A DNA stretch of 64,000 bases from Anniella stebbinsi. Taxonomy: Eukaryota > Chordata > Lepidosauria > Squamata > Anniellidae. Made by a program: the position numbers and the translations under genes. Shown piece after piece: positions 22,698-34,293 of this stretch. Each line of letters opens with the position of its first letter. Within the stretch, counting starts at the first letter, position 1. The notes below the pieces were generated by a model. It did not search any database. It had not been told where the DNA came from and was given only the letters and a program-made list of their open reading frames with translations. Location of the stretch: NCBI GenBank assembly GCA_029215795.1, contig JARDYH010000005.1:161659814-161723813 (forward strand), written 5' to 3'.

Positions 22698-23163
22698 GTT
22701 GTGTTGCGTAAATCGCTCTGAGGTTCGTCTTTCTCGAGGAATTCCCAATATTCAATCAGAAAGGAAGCAGATTGAAGTGAAAGTACAAATCGGGCCAGCC
22801 TGGTAGCTCTTACTTAAAGCCAGACTGACAATATTCTAAGGAATGCAAGTTAGTTAAATATAATCAAAGATTATGCTTTTTGGCTGAAGGCCCAGGCTTC
22901 TTATCTTTTCTTCGAAGCAGCACTGCAAGAAATTCTTTTCCGTTATCGGACAGTCTTTGCAAGTCTAATATTTACAAGGTCTTCAGCTGCAGCTTCAAAG
23001 AAAAGAGTATCACAACAAATCCTATCAAACGCTCTTTGTTCTTAGTATTGGACAAAGCAAAAGCTGGCTTGTAAAAGAGCATGCGCTGAGTGCAAAGCAA
23101 TGAGCTAAGTGCAGACAAAAAGAAAATGGCGTGTCTCTGGTTTTTACTATTTTCTATCAATCC
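22698..23163 (-). repeat. ERV 3' LTR with adjacent polypurine tract
   Basis: On the minus strand AAGGGGGGATTG (plus 23160-23172) is a polypurine tract directly before the LTR start. The other end, on the plus strand TGTTGCGTAAATC at 22698, gives the terminal CA. About 466 bp. No second copy of this LTR exists in the window, so the 5' LTR was lost. Confidence 0.65.
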
Positions 23164-23290
23164 CCCCTTAAGGATTTTAAAGATCTTATATCTTGTTATT
23201 CTCAATTTCTATTCTGAAAACACTGCAAACATAACAGTTCATCAGGGGGATCATACACATTAAACATTGTTCTTTCTGTCTAATTTATAT

Positions 23291-23640
23291 TCTCAGTCTA
23301 TGTCTGGATTATCACGCTCTTTATGTCTTCTTACAAAATAGCGGTGATACCAGGGCAAACTGGGCACTGGGTGCATTGATAATTTTAGGAGTACCCAAGG
23401 GGTATTTCCTATAATTTCAGTAAAAACTTTCTCTGGGCTACACTGGAGAATAGTTAAAACTAACTCTTTTTTAACTACAGGTTTGCTCAGACATATGGTT
23501 ATTAGAATTAATGGCCAAAGGGGGTACATCTTGGTGAGGTTTGCCAAGAAACTGTTCAGGCTTGAAACAACATACCACTACTATTCTAGTTACAATCAAT
23601 ATTATGACTATGGCTATGATCAGTAGTTCTTCAAGCATGT
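23291..23640 (-). pseudogene. ERV env, C-terminal remnant
   Basis: On the minus strand the stretch near 23625-23560 reads as a hydrophobic membrane segment (LLIIAIVIILIVTRIVV) followed by CC, as at the junction of a retroviral TM subunit and its cytoplasmic tail. A frameshift follows, then a polar tail ending at a stop at 23291-23293. It lies just before the polypurine tract and LTR, the right place for env. The surface subunit is not recognisable. Confidence 0.45.
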
Positions 23641-23649
23641 CATGTTCAT

Positions 23650-25256
23650 TTTAATTTTAGATTGTCTAATGGGGTAGAAGTCCAGTTGCTGGATTCTTCC
23701 CCAGAGGAGCTGCCAGCCTCCGGAGTGGCAGGCTCCTGTGGGTTGATGCTTGCGTCTCAGTATTTCTTTGCCTTAGAAGAACGTGTCTATATATCAGAAC
23801 CTTTTACGTTGAGGGCTGAGTGAGTCACTATTTACACTTCAAATGGTCCACTCCAGTTTTCAGTCAGGGGTTGCTTCTTCTACTTTTTATTAGCACCTGG
23901 TCACCTGGTTGGAACGAATGGGCCGGCACATCCAGGAGTAGACTCTGAAATGAAGCTGCAAACCTGTGTAAACAGGATAAAACAGACTGGAGGGCAGTTA
24001 TATGTTCTTCTAACATTGTATTCCCCAATTCAAGACTATAGGCAGTGCTTGAATCTATTTCAATTTGGTCTCAGTTAGGCTGACCAGATAAAATCCAGGT
24101 CAGGGCTCATGTAACTTTAACAGTTGTAGAGAAAAGGGAATTTCAGCCTGTGTCATTTGTATGCAATTAGGTCCTGGTGAAATTCCCTCTTCATCACAAC
24201 TGTTAAAGTTGCAGGCACTATACTAGAGTGACCATATACAAAAGAAGGCAAGGCCCCTGCAACTTTAACAGTTGTGATGAAAAGGGAATTTCACCAGGAA
24301 CTAATTGCATACAAATGAGACTGGCTGAAATTCCCTTTTCTCTACAACTGTTAAAGTTACATGAGCCCTGACCTGGATTTTATCTGGTCACCCTAGTCTC
24401 CGTGCATTTTTTACTGGATGCTAAGGGCTCTGCTCACTCTCTGTACTAGTGAGGAAGTAAAATGGCTCTCTTGATCTGATTCAATAGTGTCTAGTAGTGA
24501 AAAACAGGACACAATTTCATTCACAAGCTTTTTCACCACTTTCTTTTTCTATGCACGTTCTGGTAAGGAAGGCTTTCACTTATCTTGTGGGCTGGTCTAC
24601 TATTACTAATAAATATCAGTATCCTCTATATAGGAACAATTCTGCAAAGTGAATTTGAAGTTTCTGAAATAGATAAAAGGCCCAGGGCCTTCTTCTCATT
24701 GGGGCAGGGGGTGTTTTTCTTTTTGCTCCCACCTGTTGGCAGGTGGGACAGGTAGCTACAATGAGATGTGCTTCTATATATAATCCAGGTGCCACCATAG
24801 TCCTTATGAAGAGATCTCTCATTGCATTGGCACTCATGTGTGCCTGCTGATGAAATTCAGTCAGTAATTTGACTAGTACAGTGCGAGAGACTATCACTTT
24901 TCTTCTGGGTATTACCTACTATCTTTTTGCATTCTTTGTTCTTTGGTTGTCTCTAGCAGTCTCCTCTTCCCTGGGGGGTGTACACAGGGCGAGCTTGCTT
25001 GAAGTTTCTAAGTGCTGTAAACTGGTACTGTGTTCCGTGTCTGGCCACTTCTTTAGAGGCTTGATTCGCCTTTTGATTCTTTCTTCAGTTTTCTTCAGTG
25101 GGACATTTTCTGTGGGCTTTTACATGCATTATAGCAACTTTTTCAGGCAGAAGGAGAGCTTCCAAGAGTCTCAAGATTTGGAGTCCATTTGCAATCTTCT
25201 TGCCAGAGAAGGTGATAAATCTTTTTTTCTGTAGCATTCCATGTGCATGGACTGTT
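23650..25256 (-). pseudogene. ERV pol: end of RNase H and integrase remnants
   Basis: Minus-strand fragments give the end of RNase H (25256-25085; ALLLPEKVAIMHVKAHRK), the integrase zinc finger (24897-24616; two His in LTEFHQQAHMSA, two Cys in ATCPTCQQVG) and, past a MITE, an integrase C-terminal piece (PGDQVLIKS near 23900). All are broken by frameshifts. The copia insertion at 25257-25261 falls inside RNase H. Confidence 0.75.
24076..24395. mobile_element. Inverted-dimer MITE, copy 3
   Basis: Starts TAGGCTGACCAGATAAA, ends TATCTGGTCACCCTA, flanked by GTCTCAGT (24068-24075) and GTCTCCGT (24396-24403), an 8-bp duplication with one mismatch. Inserted in the ERV pol 3' part. Confidence 0.92.
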
Positions 25257-25261
25257 GAATG

Positions 25262-25759
25262 TGTCAGGGTTTTTTGATGCACTGCACTCTCTGAGCATGC
25301 ATGGAGTGCAAGCATACAGCAGCAGAAAAATAACAGAGGTCACTGGTAGCAGGCAGATGTCCTGGTAGCAAAAAATACTCAGACACAGTAGCGTTTCAAA
25401 CTACTAGACTAAGTTTACTGTACAAGTATTTACAGAGAAGAAAAAACATTATCTAACATCTCATCTGTCTCTAACTCTCTTAGAATCTCTAGCATTCTAA
25501 CAACCTGTTACATCACATGCTGTACCTTTATAGCACTGTGAACCTATCACAGTGTTGACTGTATATCTCCCTATGTGTTGCTATGCTTTACAGTACAGAA
25601 GGAAGAAAATCAAATGACCTTGGTCTTAGAGCTAACCAGCTGCACTCCATTTGGCAACTGTACAGAACACTTTAGATAGCAGTCTCAAATGGTTCTTTCT
25701 TTCTTACTTAGTTACAGAAAAAACCTTCCACTGTACATTTAACCAAATAAAAACTTGGC
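25262..25759 (-). repeat. Copia-1 3' LTR
   Basis: Same sequence as 35989-36487 with about 12 substitutions. The polypurine tract, a G8 run followed by AAAGAG on the minus strand, abuts it at 25760-25773. Confidence 0.95.
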
Positions 25760-25867
25760 ACTCTTTCCCCCCCCTGTAAACTAGAAAACATTTTTCATTC
25801 TGCTTGATATAGCATTCTAAGCTGTTTTGTTAATTGTTCATGCTTCTGTATATTCAGGGGTTTTGTT

Positions 25868-26727
25868 AGCTGAATCCAGACAAGACGGAGGTGCTTGCTG
25901 TCAAAGGCCACAACCTGGGTTTGGAGGTGTGTCAACCAGTTCTGGATGGGGTTACACCCCCCCCCCCCGAAAGACTGTGTTCGCAGCTTGGGGGTACTCC
26001 TGGATCCGTCGCTCCAAATGACAGCCCAGATAGATGCGACGGCCAGGAGTGCCTACTATCAGCTTCGGCTGATACGCCAGCTGCGCCCCTTCCTAGAGTT
26101 GGAAAACCTAAAGATGGTAGTGCACTCACTGGTAACTTCGAGGCTCGGCTTCTGCAATGCGCTGTACATAGGGCTACCTTTGTGCCTAGTCCGGAAACTT
26201 CAATTAGTTCAAAATATGGCAGCCAGGTTGGTCACCGGTACGCCTAGGGGTGACCACATAACACAAATCTTAAAATCACTCCACTGGCTGCCCATTAGTT
26301 TCCGGGCGACGTATAAAGTGTTGGTTATTACCTTTAAAGCCCTACATGGTTTGGGTCCAGGTTATCTGCGGGATCGCCTTCTCCCGTATAATCCGCCCTG
26401 CACACTCAGGTCTTCTGGGAAGAATTTACTCCAGTCAGCCAGAACTAGGCTGACGAGTGTTACCCAGAGGACCTTCTCTTCTGCTGCTCCCAGGCTGTGG
26501 AATGGCCTGCCGGAGGAGATTCGACAAATTAGCAGTCTTCTGGAATTTAAGAAAGCCGTGAAGACTGCTCTCTTCCGGCAGGCCTATCCAGTTTAATTTT
26601 AAGATGTTTTTAATAATGTATTTGTTTTTATCTGTTTTAACGGTTTATCTATTTTGTTGTTTTATATTTATATTTGGTGTTGTTCCCCGCCTCGATCTAG
26701 ATGGAGAGGCGGGTTAGAAATGAAATA

Positions 26728-26770
<43 letters not shown>
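25868..26770 (+). mobile_element. L2-like LINE 3' fragment inserted in Copia-1
   Basis: Plus-strand copy with an open frame 25895-26596 (RT C-terminal region; LVTGTPRGDHIT, LRSSGKNLLQS, SAAPRLWNGLPEEIR), the CCCGCCTC/GAGGCGGG hairpin at the 3' end (26686-26713) and an (AAT)n tail (26728-26770). A C-run at 25961-25968 shifts the upstream frame. It splits the C-terminal copia motif ADI/LTKPL, so the empty site can be read by comparing both sides. Confidence 0.92.
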
Positions 26771-28651
26771 GTATATCAGCAACATTTAATTCTGTGTTAC
26801 AATAAATAAGCTCAATTAACTTATCTTGCACAGCTTGCTTTACATTACAATATCGGATATCTACATGTTTACTCTTTGTGTGCACTTTTTCAGACTTTGC
26901 TATATGAATACAAGTTTGATTATCTTCAAAGACTTTGATTGGTGTCTTTACTTGTAACTTCATGTCTTTCAGTAATTGTATGAACTAAATTACTTTTGTG
27001 CAAGCCTCAGACAATGCTGAGAATTCAGCTTCTGAGGTATACAGGGCTATTAAACGCTGTTTTCTGGATTTCTATCTTACTAAACTGTTGCCCAGTTTTA
27101 TTGCAATTTCTGAAGTGGATTTTTTATCTTGATTGTCACTAGTTCAGTCACTGTCTGTGTAACACTCTAAAGACAACGTGTCTAATGGTTTTAACACCAA
27201 AGATACATTGATAGTGCCTTTTATGTACCTGAGTACTTTTTTAACTGCTTGCTAGGCACTATTTGTTGGTTTGGATACAAATCTACTCAATATGCCAACT
27301 GTGTTAGCCAAATCTGGCCTAGACTATTGAGCTAGATAGAGTAAACTTCTTATTGCAGACTGGTATATGTCTCGGTCACAAAATTCTGTATCACTGCTAT
27401 TACACTGAAAGCTAGCTACCATGGGTGTTTTCACATTTTTGTGTTCTTCTATGTGGAATTTTGCTAGCAGATTTTTAATTTTCTGTTTCTGACTTAACAC
27501 ATAAGCTTTTTTTTGCTTTGTGACTTCTACTCTAAGATAATTATGTTTGGGCCCAAGTTTTTTAACTCAAAATGTTTATCTAGTTGTTCTGCAAACTCTT
27601 TAACTTGAGTTTTTGTTCTTGCAATTAAACAAATGTTATCTACAAATGATAACAACTACATTTGCTCATTGTTGACACTTTTTGTATACAAACATGGGTC
27701 TGCTATTCTATTTTTGAACTTAATTGACTCTAGTGCTTCATGCAAACACTGATTCTAGTTTCTAGTTGATTGCTTTAATCTCTAAATAGCTCTGTTTAAT
27801 TTATACACAGATCCTGGCACATGTGACTCATAGCCAGGAATTTGAGCTATGTAAATATCTTCTTGTAACGGTGCGTTTAAATACGCTGTTTTTATGTCAA
27901 AATGGTTTACTTGACAATCATATTTAGCAGCTAGAGTTAACATCACTCTCATAGACTCAGCTTTTATAGTGAGTGCAAAGGTTTCATCATAATGCACATT
28001 TTTTTTGTGTGTGAACTCTTTTGCCACAAATCTTGCTTTATATATTGTCTCTCTTGACATAAGCAGTTTCTTTTTGAACACTTATCTGCAACTAACTGCT
28101 TTTTCATCTTTTGGTAGCATTGTAGGGGTAAAAACATTGTATTTTGCCATAGCTTTCATCTCTTCATCTATGGCTTTATACTATAGTTTTTTTTTCTGGT
28201 TGTGACAGCTTTTGAACATCTAAAAAATTCTCTGGTTCATAAGATATTTGACACACTCTTATTTCACTAGCTGTGTATCTTTCAGGAGGAATTCTCTTTG
28301 TACTTCTTTTTGAACGCCTGGGAATAAAAACATTTCCGTTCTCTTTCTCTTCTTCTTTTTCTTTTTTTTTGGGATTTGAAAGAGTTTGGCCAGTGGAACT
28401 AATGGTTTGTTTCTTTGTTGGCTGTGGTGTTTTATCTATGTTTTCCTGCATAGGTAAACATACTTCACTGCCATGCAAACGCTTTCAGTCACACTGTTCT
28501 TGAAAATTTGCTGATCTAGAAATAACTATATTTCTATTGCTTGCATAGAATCTGTATGCTTTTGAACTTGGTGCATAGCCTAGGAACTTCATTTTCTTGG
28601 CTTTTGGCTATTCTTTTCTCTTAGCCACTTTGGGAATATGCACCTAAGCAT
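26771..28651 (-). pseudogene. Copia-1 RT and RNase H, decayed
   Basis: Minus-strand fragments: linker and RT start (28478-28176; FIPRRSKRSTK, ISYEPENFLD), RT fingers and palm (28081-27782; ARFVAKEFTHKKNVHYDETFA-type block, FDIKTAYLNAPLQEDIY), and RNase H (26963-26770; FEDNQTCIHIAKSE, KHVDIRYC). Several stops interrupt the RT, in contrast to the intact 508-codon frame upstream. The gypsy insertion at 28652 separates it from the integrase part. Confidence 0.85.
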
Positions 28652-29327
28652 TGTGAAGGACATGGGTTTCTGAGGCCCTTGGCGCTTCCAGAGGAGGGAG
28701 GAGGATGCGCTCCTTTGTTGACATATTTCTGAGCTACTTATCTCTTTAGTACCAGCCGAGAAAAGCAGGTGCTCTTTTAACGAGCAGAGACTTAATGGCT
28801 TTCAGCTGAAAAACCGTTAGGGAGGGTTTTCGTTCCCAGGCTGTGCGAGGGCGGGGGACTAAAGAGAGAGTGGCTGATAAACGGAAGCCGGAGACGGGTG
28901 GTTCATCTCTCTCTTCGGACCTGGATGCGGTGAAGAGGTGATCTTCGGCTGGCTAGATAGAGCCGGGTGTTAGATAGAGTTTTTATTGTTTTATATGCCT
29001 ACTTGGTTTAAGGTTGCTTGACACTGTTAAGAGTGTGCCTAATTGGTGGGGGATGCCAATTGTTTTAGTGCTTGTGCCTGTTTTGTGCTGCTAACCTCAC
29101 CTACCTCAATTCCCATCACCCCCCCCCTTGCTCCCCTCTCCTACCAACCCTTTCCGGCTTTGACCAAGGCCTTAACTTAGGATAGTGTGTAAATAAACTT
29201 GCTTTGGTCCTTAATTGCTGTGTGGTTATTTCAAGCGTTGGCTCAAGCCAGCTTTGGCTGGGGAACCGGGTGGCGGGACAGGGGTTGTCCGCCATGACAG
29301 GGGAACAAGGTTTATGTTTCCTTGACA
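28652..29327 (+). repeat. Gypsy 5' LTR
   Basis: TGTGAAGG...TTGACA, identical to the 3' LTR except at 29279 and 29294. It contains AATAAA-type sequence near 29190 (taaataaactt). Confidence 0.95.
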
Positions 29328-29433
29328 TGGTTGGCAGTGTTGGGATTTATGAGCCAAGCTTGAGAAATAACGGTGAGAACAGTTACTGATTTGGGGTGTA
29401 AATTCTGGGAGGCTTCCTTAAACCAACTAGGGA

Positions 29434-30530
29434 GTGTTAGAGATGCCAGGAGATAAAGACACACCCGGGCCAGGGCCGCGTTGGACCCCGACGATGGGAC
29501 AGACACCGTCGACAGCGGCAGAGCTTACAGTGGGCTGGGGAAGTGATGAAGGACTCATAGCTGCCCAGTTGAGTGAGGCCACCTTAGAGGAAGAAGCGAA
29601 AGTCTCCGCTGCAGAGACGGCAGGGGAGGTTAACCCCAGTCCTAGCCCGGGCGGTTCGGGCTTGATGGCGGGCTCTCTAAAATTGCCACCTCTAGATAGT
29701 GAGAGCGGAAGTGATCAAGACGAAAGTATGGAAGAATGGAGGCAAACCATGAAGGAGTTGATGAAGCAACAACGCCGGGCGCAGAGGCAGCATTTGGAGA
29801 CGGTGAAGCTGCAGGCAGAGACTTATAAACTACAGCTCCAAGTTCAAGAGCAGCGCTCTGGGATTAAGGGCGGCCGGCTGGATAGAAAGCTTTTTCCCAC
29901 TTACAAAGAAGGACAAGACGTCTTAGCTTTTTTCACCCTGTTTGAGCTGGCTTGTGAGGACCAAGAGGTCGACCCGGCGCAGTGGATGGCGGTTCTTCGG
30001 GCTCAGGTCAGTGGGGATTTGGCTGACTTAATGGGAACTGTGCCTCGGCGAGAGGCTAATGACTATGAAAAATTTAAAGAGACAGTGAGGCTGCGGTTTG
30101 CACTCTCTGCCGAGAACTGCCGGCAGAAGTTTCGGGCGGTGAAAGCAGGGCCCCAAGAAGGATTTATGGCTTTAGCCGCTCGAGTGGAGAAATCTCTGGA
30201 TTTATGGGTGGAAGCAGTGGGGGCTACCAAAGCCGCCCAATACCATGAGATGTTTGCGATGGAGCAATTTTTTGCAGCCATGCCGGAAGAGCTGGCAGCT
30301 CTAGTTAATGACCATCGTCCCACGTCTCTGCGAGAAGCAGCGTTGCTGGCTGATCAGATGGGAGTTACCAGAGAAGAGAAACAGCTAAGCCGGCTTGGCC
30401 GAAGAGAGGGGGAGCTCCCGCCGGAGGGAGTGGAATTCCAGCAGCCGTGGGAAAGGCGAGTGGAGCCGGGCCGTGGCCAGTGCGGGGTGAAAGAAAAGGG
30501 GGGGAAGTTCCTCCCAGACTGTCTTCCACC
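29434..30530 (+). CDS. Gypsy Gag
   Basis: The ATG at 29434 (MPGDKDTPG) starts a Gag with an acidic N-terminus, a basic/Gln-rich coiled region (TMKELMKQQRRAQRQH), and a capsid-like domain (KLFPTYKEGQDVLAFFTLFE; WMAVLRAQVSGDLADL; KFRAVKAGPQEGFMAL), as in Ty3/gypsy Gag. The zinc knuckle CYYCKEEGHFKRQC (about 30549-30590) is in the -1 frame relative to this start. The switch coincides with a run of seven G at 30498-30504. Either ribosomal frameshifting or a one-base indel is possible. Confidence 0.8.
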
Positions 30531-31800
30531 CCTGCCCCCCCCTCGGGCTGTTATTATTGTAAAGAAGAAGGGCATTTTAAACGCCAGTGCCCGAAGCTAC
30601 AGGAGAAGAAAGTTCAGGAAAGCACTCCCAGGGTGGGAGCGATTGCGCAGCAGGCTTCTTCCAGCCAAGCCGCTGCAGCCTCCGACTGGGAAGACAGTGA
30701 GGGGCCCTCCAGTGGGGAAGAAGATGCCCCTGCCCAGGCTAGTGCGAGACCAGTTCCCAGACCACGTGCCGCATCTCGCCAGGCCCGTGAGGGTCGTGGG
30801 GCCGAAGAGGGAGCCTCGTTGGGCTTGGTCCAACCGGGACAGGTCCAGTGGAGCCAGCTGCAGTTCTGTGAGTCTATTACCCTTAATGGGAAGGTGTGTC
30901 AAGGGTGGAGGGACTCAGGCGCTTCCCTTTCGGCCGTGGACAAACAATATGTACGCCCTAATCAAATTCTCCAGGGCCAGACTTTTACAGTCACTCCCTA
31001 CAGTTCCCCCCCGATTACTTTACCTCTAGCCCGGATTCCCACAGAATATCACGGCTGGAAAGGAGATATGGTTTTCTTGGTCCATAGCAACTCCCTTTGG
31101 CCCATTTTGGTAGGGAATGACTTAGCCTATTTAGCGGCCACTATGGGGGCAGTCACTCGGAGCCAGTCCAATGCTCAGACTTCTACCTCCCTGACTGAAC
31201 CAGGAGAGGAGCCAACAGAGGAAGAGACCCGAGAGCCAGGGGTTTCTGGATCCAGTGGGGGACTAGAGGAGAGCTTGGAGGAGCCGGTGATCCCATCAGA
31301 GGCAAATCCAGCCAACCCTAACCCCGCCTTTAAGGCCGCTCAGCGGGAAGACGACTCCCTTCAGGAATGCCGGGAAGAGGCTGAGAGAGGAGGAGTAGAT
31401 GTGACCCCCCAGCACCCAGTTCGATTCTTCTGGCAAGATGGAGCCCTTTACAGGGAGTTTGCCCCTAAAGGTTTAGAGCAACCCTGGAAGGTGTGCCGGC
31501 AATTGGTGGTGCCACAGGGCTATCGAGAGCCAGTTCTTCAGCTGGCCCATGCTACGGCCTGGGGAGGACATTTGGGGCGGAAGCGTACTTTAACCCGCAT
31601 CTCTAAAGAATTTTATTGGCCGTTGGTGGCTCAAGCCGTGAAAGATTACTGCCGTTCTTGTGATGTCTGCCAGAGAGTGGGATTCAATCGAGACCATCCT
31701 AATGCCCCATTGCAACCGTTACCAATTGTGGAGACACCTTTTGAACGTATTGGACTGGACGTGTTGGGTCCTTTCAATCCCCCTACACGATCCGGAAAGC
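30501..31800 (+). CDS. Gypsy zinc knuckle, protease and N-terminal integrase
   Basis: In one frame this reads the CCHC knuckle, an Asp protease (GWRDSGASLSAVD, near 30905; later WPILVGNDLAYLA), an acidic linker, then the integrase HHCC finger (LAHATAWGGHLG...YCRSCDVCQ, about 31540-31680) and the start of the integrase core with the first catalytic Asp (FERIGLDVLGPF, near 31745). There is no RT between protease and integrase. At about 31790-31800 a deletion joins the core to a later part in another frame. Confidence 0.85.
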
Positions 31801-32655
31801 GGAATGCCCCGGGGTGTCCTCTCGGATCGTGGACCAGGGTTTGTGTCCCAACTGTTCCAGAAGATGTGGGAGCTTGGCGGAGTGGAATATGCCTTCTCAG
31901 TGCCCTATCATCATCAGACTAACGGCTTAGTGGAACGTTTGAACCAAACTTTGGGGAAAATGATCCGAGCCTATGCTGTGGACCACCCTACTGACTGGGA
32001 TCAAGGGCTATCCTTATTGCTCTTTGCTTATAGAGATGCTCCTCAAGAAAGTTTAGGATTTTCTCCTAATGAGTTGATGTTTGGGAGGGAGATTCGGGGA
32101 CCCCTCACTTTGTTGCGAGAGGAATGGGAGGGACCTGTGGCCAAGACTTCTCCTTCAGTGGTGACTTTTATGCGTAACCTCCAGCGAATGCTGCAGGGGG
32201 TCCAAGAAGCGGCCAGAGACCATCTTAGCCAGGCTCAAGCAAGCCAACAGGCCTGGTATGATCGGAAGGCCCGGGTGCGAGTGTTTCAACCCGGGGATAA
32301 GGTGTTGGTGTTAAAACAGCTTAAGCCGGACAAATTGGCTTTAAAATGGGAAGGACCATTAGTGGTTAAGCAGCGGGTGGGGGAGGTGAATTACCTCCTA
32401 GATTTTCCAGACACTCCAAGACAACCTAAAGTGTTTCATGTAAATATGTTGAAACTGTATGTTGATCGCCAAAATTTTGTATTTGAACTTCAACCCGAGG
32501 CGGAAGAGGTGGGGGAACCTTTGGATATTCTAGCAGAGTTTCAGCAACCGGGAGGGGTGGAGAATGTGCTTCTGCCGTCGACCCTTACCCCGGAGCAACA
32601 GAGGGGGTTCCGACCGTTGCTGACGGAGTTTGAAGTGCTTTGGCTGCCCCCTTAA
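31800..32655 (+). pseudogene. Gypsy integrase C-terminal part
   Basis: Starting at the deletion junction, the frame reads GVLSDRGPGFVSQLF (second catalytic Asp), then HHQTNGLVERLNQTLG (catalytic Glu), YRDAPQESLGFSPNELMFG, and a GPY/F-like C-terminal module (KWEGPLVVKQRVGEVNYL). It ends with an RT-leading segment (LTPEQQRGFRPLLTEFEVLW) and a stop at 32653. About 50 core residues between the first and second Asp are missing by comparison with the family. Confidence 0.85.
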
Positions 32656-33158
32656 TGGACTTGTGTAAAAAGCGATGCCCCCTCCAGGTGAGATGGACAC
32701 GGGAGTGCCAACAAGCCTTTGACTCCTTGAAAGGCCAGATGATGGAGGCTCCCATTTTGCAGGCTCCAGATTTTGATTTACCTTTCACCCTCCAGACGGA
32801 TGCCTCCGAAACGGGGTTGGGGGCAGTGTTGCTTCAAGAAGGGGCCGATCATCAGCTTCACCCGGTGGCCTATCTGAGCAAGAAACTGTTGCCTTGAGAG
32901 AAGAGCTTGGCCACCATCGAGAAAGAGTGCTTGGCCATCGTATGGGCCTTGGGAAAGCTGCGCCCCTATCTGTGGGGACGCCATTTCCATTTGCAGACGG
33001 ATCATTCCCCTTTGTGTTGGCTGGATAGAGTGAAGGGGTCAAATGGGAAGCTACTTCGGTGGAGTTTGGCCCTTCAGGACTTTGATTTTACAGTGACTCA
33101 TATTAAAGGACGCGACAATGTATTAGCAGATGGGTTGTCCCGGGCCTACCCGAACTAA
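32640..33158 (+). pseudogene. Gypsy RT end and RNase H
   Basis: The open frame picks up after a deletion of almost the whole RT: AAPLMDLCKK, CQQAFDSLKGQMMEAPIL, then RNase H with LQTDASETGLGAVLLQ (catalytic Asp), an in-frame TGA at 32896-32898, ATIEKECLAIVWAL (catalytic Glu), LQTDHSPLCWL and HIKGRDNVLADGLSRA. The frame ends at 33156-33158, some 80 bases before the polypurine tract; nothing else fits between, so RNase H is the last domain of pol. Confidence 0.88.
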
Positions 33159-33251
33159 AGAGGGTGGGGAGAGGACTCTAGAGATCCCCCTACTGAAGAG
33201 ATGAAGGACTTGGAGGAAAACCCCCAAGTCTCATCTCCTTAAAGGGGGAGA

Positions 33252-33927
33252 TGTGAAGGACATGGGTTTCTGAGGCCCTTGGCGCTTCCAGAGGAGGGAG
33301 GAGGATGCGCTCCTTTGTTGACATATTTCTGAGCTACTTATCTCTTTAGTACCAGCCGAGAAAAGCAGGTGCTCTTTTAACGAGCAGAGACTTAATGGCT
33401 TTCAGCTGAAAAACCGTTAGGGAGGGTTTTCGTTCCCAGGCTGTGCGAGGGCGGGGGACTAAAGAGAGAGTGGCTGATAAACGGAAGCCGGAGACGGGTG
33501 GTTCATCTCTCTCTTCGGACCTGGATGCGGTGAAGAGGTGATCTTCGGCTGGCTAGATAGAGCCGGGTGTTAGATAGAGTTTTTATTGTTTTATATGCCT
33601 ACTTGGTTTAAGGTTGCTTGACACTGTTAAGAGTGTGCCTAATTGGTGGGGGATGCCAATTGTTTTAGTGCTTGTGCCTGTTTTGTGCTGCTAACCTCAC
33701 CTACCTCAATTCCCATCACCCCCCCCCTTGCTCCCCTCTCCTACCAACCCTTTCCGGCTTTGACCAAGGCCTTAACTTAGGATAGTGTGTAAATAAACTT
33801 GCTTTGGTCCTTAATTGCTGTGTGGTTATTTCAAGCGTTGGCTCAAGCCAGCTTTGGCTGGGGAACCGGGTGGCGGGACGGGGGTTGTCCGCCACGACAG
33901 GGGAACAAGGTTTATGTTTCCTTGACA
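33252..33927 (+). repeat. Gypsy 3' LTR
   Basis: Second copy of the 676-bp LTR, directly after the polypurine tract and before the AGCAT target copy. Confidence 0.95.
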
Positions 33928-33932
33928 AGCAT

Positions 33933-34293
33933 CACTTCTAAAAACTCTGAGATGAGCCAGTGATGGCTTCTTCTTAAACATAAGAAAGTACGGAGTGGTA
34001 TCAATGGCGGAGCTCCAAAGCCTATTTGCAATGTAATTGGCTGTGAGCATTGCTTCTCTTCAAAAATGAGGATGCAACTCAGAATCTGTCAACATGGCAT
34101 CTTTCATAGTTTGCAGAACTTTATTTCTCTTCTCTGCAACTCTATTCTGCCATGGTGAATGTGGGGCAGTCTGTCTCGCTGAAATTCTTTTCTGTCTGAG
34201 CTACTTTTGGAATGTTTCAGCCATGAACTCCCCCCCTCTATCTGTCTGCAACTGCTTCACTTTGGTAGAGAATTTACGCTCTTCTCAGCTCAG
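33933..34293 (-). pseudogene. Copia-1 integrase, C-terminal part
   Basis: Continuation of the integrase after a stop at the end of the 508-codon frame: QTDRGGEFM-like sequence, then HSPWQNRVAEKRN (catalytic Glu region) and LTANYIANRLWSSAIDTTPYF. Stops are present. The gypsy element cut it after HLRVFRSDA. Confidence 0.8.

Larger units (their letters stand above)
28652..33927 (+). mobile_element. Ty3/gypsy-like retrotransposon with integrase before RNase H (Gmr1-type order)
   Basis: Two 676-bp LTRs (28652-29327, 33252-33927) differ at only two positions. The 5-bp duplication AGCAT flanks the element (28647-28651, 33928-33932). Inside, in order: gag, protease, integrase with a GPY/F-type module, then a short RT remnant and RNase H, followed by a polypurine tract (AAAGGGGGAGA, 33241-33251). 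Integrase upstream of RNase H is the Ty1/copia-like order known in the Gmr1 group of Ty3/gypsy elements. Parts of the integrase core and nearly all RT are deleted, so it cannot move on its own. Confidence 0.92.
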
